Below are positions 59,504-64,000 of a DNA stretch of 64,000 nt, one piece after another. The notes under the pieces are model-generated. The model worked only from the letters and a program-made list of their open reading frames with translations, searched no databases and was not told the origin of the DNA. Both the position numbers and the translations under genes were made by a program. How positions within the stretch are numbered: position 1 is the stretch's first letter; the number at the start of each line of letters is the position of its first letter. Where the stretch lies: assembly GCF_024505145.1 (NCBI RefSeq), contig NZ_JANIAA010000008.1, positions 62,001-126,000 on the forward strand, read 5' to 3'. This DNA is from Streptomyces rugosispiralis. Lineage in GTDB: Bacteria > Actinomycetota > Actinomycetes > Streptomycetales > Streptomycetaceae.

Positions 59504-59617
59504 GGCTCCGCGCGACGCATGCCGCGCGGAGCCTTGGCCTCTGCGCGGGGGTGCCCATACGGCCGACCTGTCTACGTCAAAGCAGAGAGGCCGACTGTCC
59601 CCCGACAGAGGTATGGG
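59504..59617 (-). promoter_or_regulatory. Structured 5' leader with terminator-like hairpin
   Basis: On the minus transcript: closing stem 59611-59617/59554-59560 (CCCATAC with GTATGGG), inner hairpin 59604-59608/59595-59599 (CTGTC/GACAG), then an 11-bp perfect hairpin 59523-59533/59504-59514 (GGCTCCGCGCG with CGCGCGGAGCC, 8-nt loop) 43 nt before the ATG. The order aptamer-like domain, then intrinsic-terminator-like stem, then start codon resembles a riboswitch or attenuator. I could not match a known class. The remaining 59618-59863 has no gene. Confidence 0.55.
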
Positions 59618-59863
59618 CGACCCACCAGTCGGTATCTGCAAGTAAGCGGGCGCCTACGCCAGATGGGCCAGGGAGCGGACGGCTATTCCACTCGGATGGC
59701 GCAGCGCGGGGCGCGCGTTGCCAATGCGCTGGCGCGGTGGCCCGCCGTCGTGCGGGCGGGTGCCGCGCCCCCGCGCGGGAGGCGGGCCGGGCAGAGCACA
59801 GTGCGCACAGTGCGGCCCCGCCCACAGGGTGTGGACGGGGCCGTGGCACGGCTTGAGCAGGGG

Positions 59864-61174
59864 CTACTCGGGCTCGGCGGCGGCGGTTTCACGGATCGGC
59901 TCGACCAGCACCGTGACGATGCGGTTGCGGCGGCCCGCCGGGGACTCGGCGGTCAGCCGCAGCGCCTTGAGCGCGGGGTCCACACCGCCCTCGGGGACGT
60001 CCACCTCGGCCTTGGCGCCCGCGATCGGCACCCGGCCCAGCGCCTTGGCGAGCAGCCCGCCCACCGTCTCGACGTCCTCGTCCTCCAGGTCCGTGCCGTA
60101 CAGCTCGCCCAGGTCGCCCAGGGCGAGCCGGGCGGTCACCCGGTGGGTGCCGTCGCCGAGGTCCTCGACGGGCGGCAGCTCGCGGTCGTACTCGTCGGTG
60201 ATCTCGCCGACGATCTCCTCCAGGATGTCCTCGATGGTGACGATCCCGGCCGTGCCGCCGTACTCGTCGATCACCACGGCCACGTGGTTGCGCTCCTGCT
60301 GCATCTCGCGCAGCAGACCGCCCGCGTTCTTGGTGTCCGGGACGAAGGCGGCGGGCCGCATCGTGGTGGAGACCAGCTCGGCCTCGGCCTCGCGGTTGAT
60401 GTGCGTCTTGCGGACCAGGTCCTTGAGGTAGACGATCCCGACGATGTCGTCCTCGTTCTCCCCGGTGACCGGGATCCGGGAGAAGCCGGAGCGCAGCGCG
60501 AGGGTGAGGGCCTGCCGGATGGTCTTGAAACGCTCGATGACCACGAGGTCGGTGCGCGGCACCATCACCTCGCGCACCAGGGTGTCGCCGAGCTCGAAGA
60601 CGGAGTGGACCATGCGCCGCTCCTCGTCCTCGATCAGCGACTCCTGCTCGGCGAGGTCCACCAGGGCGCGCAGCTCGGCCTCGGAGGCGAACGGGCCCTT
60701 CCGGAAGCCCTTGCCGGGCGTGAGCGCGTTACCGAGGAGGATCAGCAGCGGCGGGATGGGACCCATGACCCGGGCCAGCGGGATCAGCACATAGGCGGCG
60801 ACGGTCGCGGTGTTGAGCGGATGCTGGGCGCCGATGGTGCGCGGGGAGACGCCGACGGCCACGTACGACACCAGGACCATCACGCCGATCGCGACGGTCA
60901 GCGCCTTCCACGTCTCGGGGAACTCGCGCAGGCTCGCGAACGTGACGACGGCGCCCGCCGCGACCTCGCAGGCGACCCGGACCAGCAGGGCCACATTGAG
61001 ATAGCGGGTGGGGTCCTCGGCGACGAGCATCAGCTTGGCGCTGCCCCGCCGCCCGGAGCGTACGGCCTCCTCGGCGCGGAACCGGGTGGTGCGGGCGAGA
61101 CCGGCCTCCGCGCAGGCCGCCAGCCAGGCCACCACGACCAGCAGGACGGCCGCGGCGACGAGCTGCGCGCTCAT
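59864..61174 (-). CDS. CorC/HlyC-type CBS-domain membrane protein (CNNM/DUF21)
   Basis: 436 aa. The DUF21 membrane domain (three to four helices) starts MSAQLVAAAVLLVVVAWLAA. Two CBS repeats follow (VREVMVPRTDLVVIERFKT and VSTTMRPAAFVPDTKN), with AVVIDEYGGTAGIVTIEDIL, then the C-terminal CorC domain. Involved in Mg/Co efflux or ion homeostasis. The ATG overlaps the ybeY stop by four bases. Confidence 0.93.
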   Translation of the reverse strand: MSAQLVAAAVLLVVVAWLAACAEAGLARTTRFRAEEAVRSGRRGSAKLMLVAEDPTRYLNVALLVRVACEVAAGAVVTFASLREFPETWKALTVAIGVMVLVSYVAVGVSPRTIGAQHPLNTATVAAYVLIPLARVMGPIPPLLILLGNALTPGKGFRKGPFASEAELRALVDLAEQESLIEDEERRMVHSVFELGDTLVREVMVPRTDLVVIERFKTIRQALTLALRSGFSRIPVTGENEDDIVGIVYLKDLVRKTHINREAEAELVSTTMRPAAFVPDTKNAGGLLREMQQERNHVAVVIDEYGGTAGIVTIEDILEEIVGEITDEYDRELPPVEDLGDGTHRVTARLALGDLGELYGTDLEDEDVETVGGLLAKALGRVPIAGAKAEVDVPEGGVDPALKALRLTAESPAGRRNRIVTVLVEPIRETAAAEPE

Positions 61175-61668
61175 CGGACGGTGGGGGCCGGGGAGGGGCC
61201 GGTGACGCCCTGCTCCGCGCGCCAGCCGTCGACGATGGCGGCCTGGAGGCCGAACATCTCGGCGCGCTCGTCCGCCTCCTCGTGGTCATAGCCGAGGAGG
61301 TGGAGGACGCCGTGGACGGTGAGCAGCTGGAGCTCCTCGTCCATCGAGTGCCCGGTCGGCGCCTCCTCCCCCTGCTTCTTGGCCACTTCGGGGCAGAGCA
61401 CGATGTCCCCGAGGAGGCCCTGCGGGGGGTCCTCGTCGTCCTTGGACGGCGGGCGCAGCTCGTCCATCGGGAAGGACATGACATCGGTCGGACCGGGCAG
61501 ATCCATCCACTGGATGTGCAGCTGCTCCATGGCGTCGGCGTCGACGACGATCACCGAGAGCTCGGAGAGCGGGTGGATACGCATCCGGGCGAGTGCGTAG
61601 CGGGCGATGTCCAGCACCGCCCGCTCGTCGATATCGGTACCGGATTCGTTGTTGACGTCGATCGCCAT
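61171..61668 (-). CDS. ybeY: rRNA maturation endoribonuclease YbeY
   Basis: 165 aa. Starts MAIDVNNESGTDIDERAVLD; PTDVMSFPMDE; zinc site TVHGVLHLLGYDHEEAD with the three His. Complete; matures 16S rRNA 3' end and ribosome quality control. Overlaps corC-like start by ATGA and follows phoH by 12 bp. Confidence 0.96.
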   Translation of the reverse strand: MAIDVNNESGTDIDERAVLDIARYALARMRIHPLSELSVIVVDADAMEQLHIQWMDLPGPTDVMSFPMDELRPPSKDDEDPPQGLLGDIVLCPEVAKKQGEEAPTGHSMDEELQLLTVHGVLHLLGYDHEEADERAEMFGLQAAIVDGWRAEQGVTGPSPAPTVR

Positions 61669-61680
61669 GGGGGTTCGTGA

Positions 61681-62685
<1,005 letters not shown>

Positions 62686-62822
62686 GGGCCGGCTCTCTGG
62701 CCTGCTTCTACCTCCCGCTACAAGGGTTCTCGCCGCTCGACAACCTTGGGTTCCAAGGGTACGACGGAGCACCGACAACACCCGAGCCCTTTTACTCCTA
62801 TCCGCTCATCACCTCCGCTCAC

Positions 62823-62867
62823 CCGGGGCCTCCCGGGCCCCTGCTGATCCAGGGTCCGGGGCCCCGG
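62823..62867. terminator. GC-rich stem-loop between PfkB kinase and phoH
   Basis: CCGGGGCC (62823-62830) pairs with GGCCCCGG (62860-62867); an inner GGGCCC adds alternatives. Lies 25 bp after the kinase stop, terminating leftward transcription before phoH. Confidence 0.6.
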
Positions 62868-62892
62868 CACTACGCCGGGCCCGTGCCCCGCG

Positions 62893-64000
62893 CTACGCCT
62901 GGCGGAAACCGATCGTCGGCACGGCCCGGCGCAGCGGCCAGGGGCGGGCGGCGGCCGGGAGCAGCCGGTCAAGGAAGGCATAGCGGCGCAGCGCGCGGGC
63001 GGGCTGGTCGTCGTAGGCGCGGGCGTGCTGCCACCAGGCGGCGATCTCGACCCAGCCGGGCGCCGACAGCGAGCCGCCGAACTCCTGCACCGACAGCGCG
63101 GCGGTCAGCCCCGCGAAGGCCAGCCGGTCGGCGAGCGGCCACCCGGCGAGCGTGCCGGTGACGAAACCGGCGACGAACACGTCCCCGGCCCCGGTCGGAT
63201 CCAGGGCCTCCACCGAGATCGCGGGCACCTCGGCGGTCTCACCGGTGCGGCCGTCGACCGCGTACGCCCCCTCGGAGCCGAGCGTGACGACGGCGAGCGG
63301 GACCAGGTCGGCCAGGGCTCGGGCGGCGGCGCGCGGGCAGTCGGTGCGGGTGTAGCGCATCGCCTCCTCGGCGTTGGGCAGGAACGCCTCGCAGTGCTCC
63401 AGCTCGGAGAGGTCGGCCGGGTCCCAGCGGCCGGTGTCGTCCCAGCCGACGTCCGCGAAGACCTTGCTGCCGCGGCGGGCGGCCTCGGCGACCCACTCCT
63501 GGCCACGGCCGGGCACCAGGGAGGCCACGGCGGCGCGGGCCGGGGGCGGGCAGCTGGGCGCGGGCTCCTCGGGCGGCGGGGCCTCATGGCCGTGGGAGAC
63601 CATGGTCCGCTCACCCTCGTAGGCCATGGAGACGGTCACCGGGGAGTGCCAGCCGGGGATCGTGCGGGAGAGCGAGAGGTCGATGCCCTCGCCGTGGTCC
63701 AGGGCGTCCCGGCAGTAGTCCCCGTAGTGGTCGTCGCCGAAGGCGGCGGCGAGCGAGGTGCGCAGGCCGAGCCGGGCCAGGGCGGTGGCCATATTGGCGA
63801 CACCGCCGGGGCTCGAGCCCATGCCGCGGGCCCAGGACTCGGTGCCGCGGACCGGGGCGCTGTCCAGACCGGTGAAGATGATGTCCAGGAAGACCGTGCC
63901 GGTGAGATAGACGTCGCAGTCCGCGTCGCCGGGGCGGCGCACGTCCGCGAGCGGGTCGAGCAGGTGGTAGCCCGCCCTGAGCTTGTCGCCGTCGTGTGTC
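62893..64000 (-). CDS. PfkB-family sugar kinase (5' end outside window)
   Basis: 369 codons visible and open to the window end; the start lies beyond 64000 or at GTG 63942. PfkB features: DVYLTGTVFLDIIFTGLDSA, GSSPGGVANMATALARLG, and the signature DPTGAGDVFVAGFVTG with the catalytic Asp. The segment between AYEGERTMVSHGHEAP and ARAAVASLVPGRGQEW is the lid region. Sugar substrate unclear (ribokinase/adenosine-kinase type). Same direction as phoH with a terminator between. Confidence 0.9.
   Translation of the reverse strand, partial: THDGDKLRAGYHLLDPLADVRRPGDADCDVYLTGTVFLDIIFTGLDSAPVRGTESWARGMGSSPGGVANMATALARLGLRTSLAAAFGDDHYGDYCRDALDHGEGIDLSLSRTIPGWHSPVTVSMAYEGERTMVSHGHEAPPPEEPAPSCPPPARAAVASLVPGRGQEWVAEAARRGSKVFADVGWDDTGRWDPADLSELEHCEAFLPNAEEAMRYTRTDCPRAAARALADLVPLAVVTLGSEGAYAVDGRTGETAEVPAISVEALDPTGAGDVFVAGFVTGTLAGWPLADRLAFAGLTAALSVQEFGGSLSAPGWVEIAAWWQHARAYDDQPARALRRYAFLDRLLPAAARPWPLRRAVPTIGFRQA

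Noticed and set aside
59504..59617. Cobalamin, c-di-GMP or ydaO-type riboswitch
   Set aside because: Core consensus segments of these classes could not be located; only a generic structured-leader call was kept.
59519..61291. 590-codon plus frame opposite the CorC-like gene
   Set aside because: His/Asp/Arg-rich antisense frame, no family features.

Overview
The window is chromosomal DNA from a Streptomyces-type actinomycete. The evidence is very high GC with strong third-position G/C bias, many GTG starts and ATGA/GTGA stop-start overlaps, a whiJ-like regulator trio, DUF397, a CGNR zinc-finger protein, ABATE-type and MmyB-type regulators, and a leucine leader peptide in front of leuA. No rRNA, tRNA, CRISPR array or intact insertion sequence was recognised.

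Layout. 1-5.3 kb (minus): a tightly coupled four-gene conflict-type operon of alpha/beta hydrolase, caspase-VMAP protein, MoxR ATPase and vWA-like SAV_2336-type protein (cut by the window edge). 5.5-14.6 kb: dusB, two DHA2-like exporters (one divergent from an MmyB-type regulator with a palindromic operator), two copies of a large intergenic inverted repeat, and a NarL-type two-component system. 14.7-19.6 kb: glyS and a zinc block (znuABC-type importer plus zur) with Zur-like boxes at the znuA start.

19.6-26.5 kb looks like an accessory insertion between zur and uppS. It holds a chloramphenicol-type exporter behind a leader peptide/attenuator, an orphan RHS C-terminus with toxin tip and immunity gene in lower-GC DNA, a TetR/SDR pair with two operators, and an NAD-dependent epimerase-like gene with a clear promoter. 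26.6-28.3 kb is core (uppS, recO). 28.3-32 kb is a whiJ-like trio followed by two methyltransferases. 31.97-33.66 kb is a zone of decayed gene fragments. 33.7-46.3 kb is mixed accessory DNA: VOC, lipoprotein, exporter/TetR, HAD, CGNR protein, a 1-kb gene-poor stretch with palindromes, CMD-family protein, DJ-1 protein, NmrA-like protein, an intracellular-looking subtilase with a small inhibitor-like partner, and two GNATs.

46.3-51.9 kb: a second two-component system, an MMPL transporter and a TerB-like zinc-ribbon protein. 52.1-64 kb is largely core: leuA with leader attenuator, the M4 protease/emfourin pair, era, a degenerate cytidine-deaminase-like protein, a seven-domain Ig-repeat protein with a structured 5' leader, then CorC-like, ybeY, phoH and a PfkB kinase cut by the window end.

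The strongest leads are the caspase-VMAP-MoxR-vWA-hydrolase operon, the two leader/attenuator regions (19.7 and 54.0 kb), the structured leader of the Ig-repeat gene, the orphan RHS toxin/immunity module, the paired protease/inhibitor genes, and recurrent tandem duplications at gene 3' ends. All family assignments come from reading motifs by eye; no database search was run.
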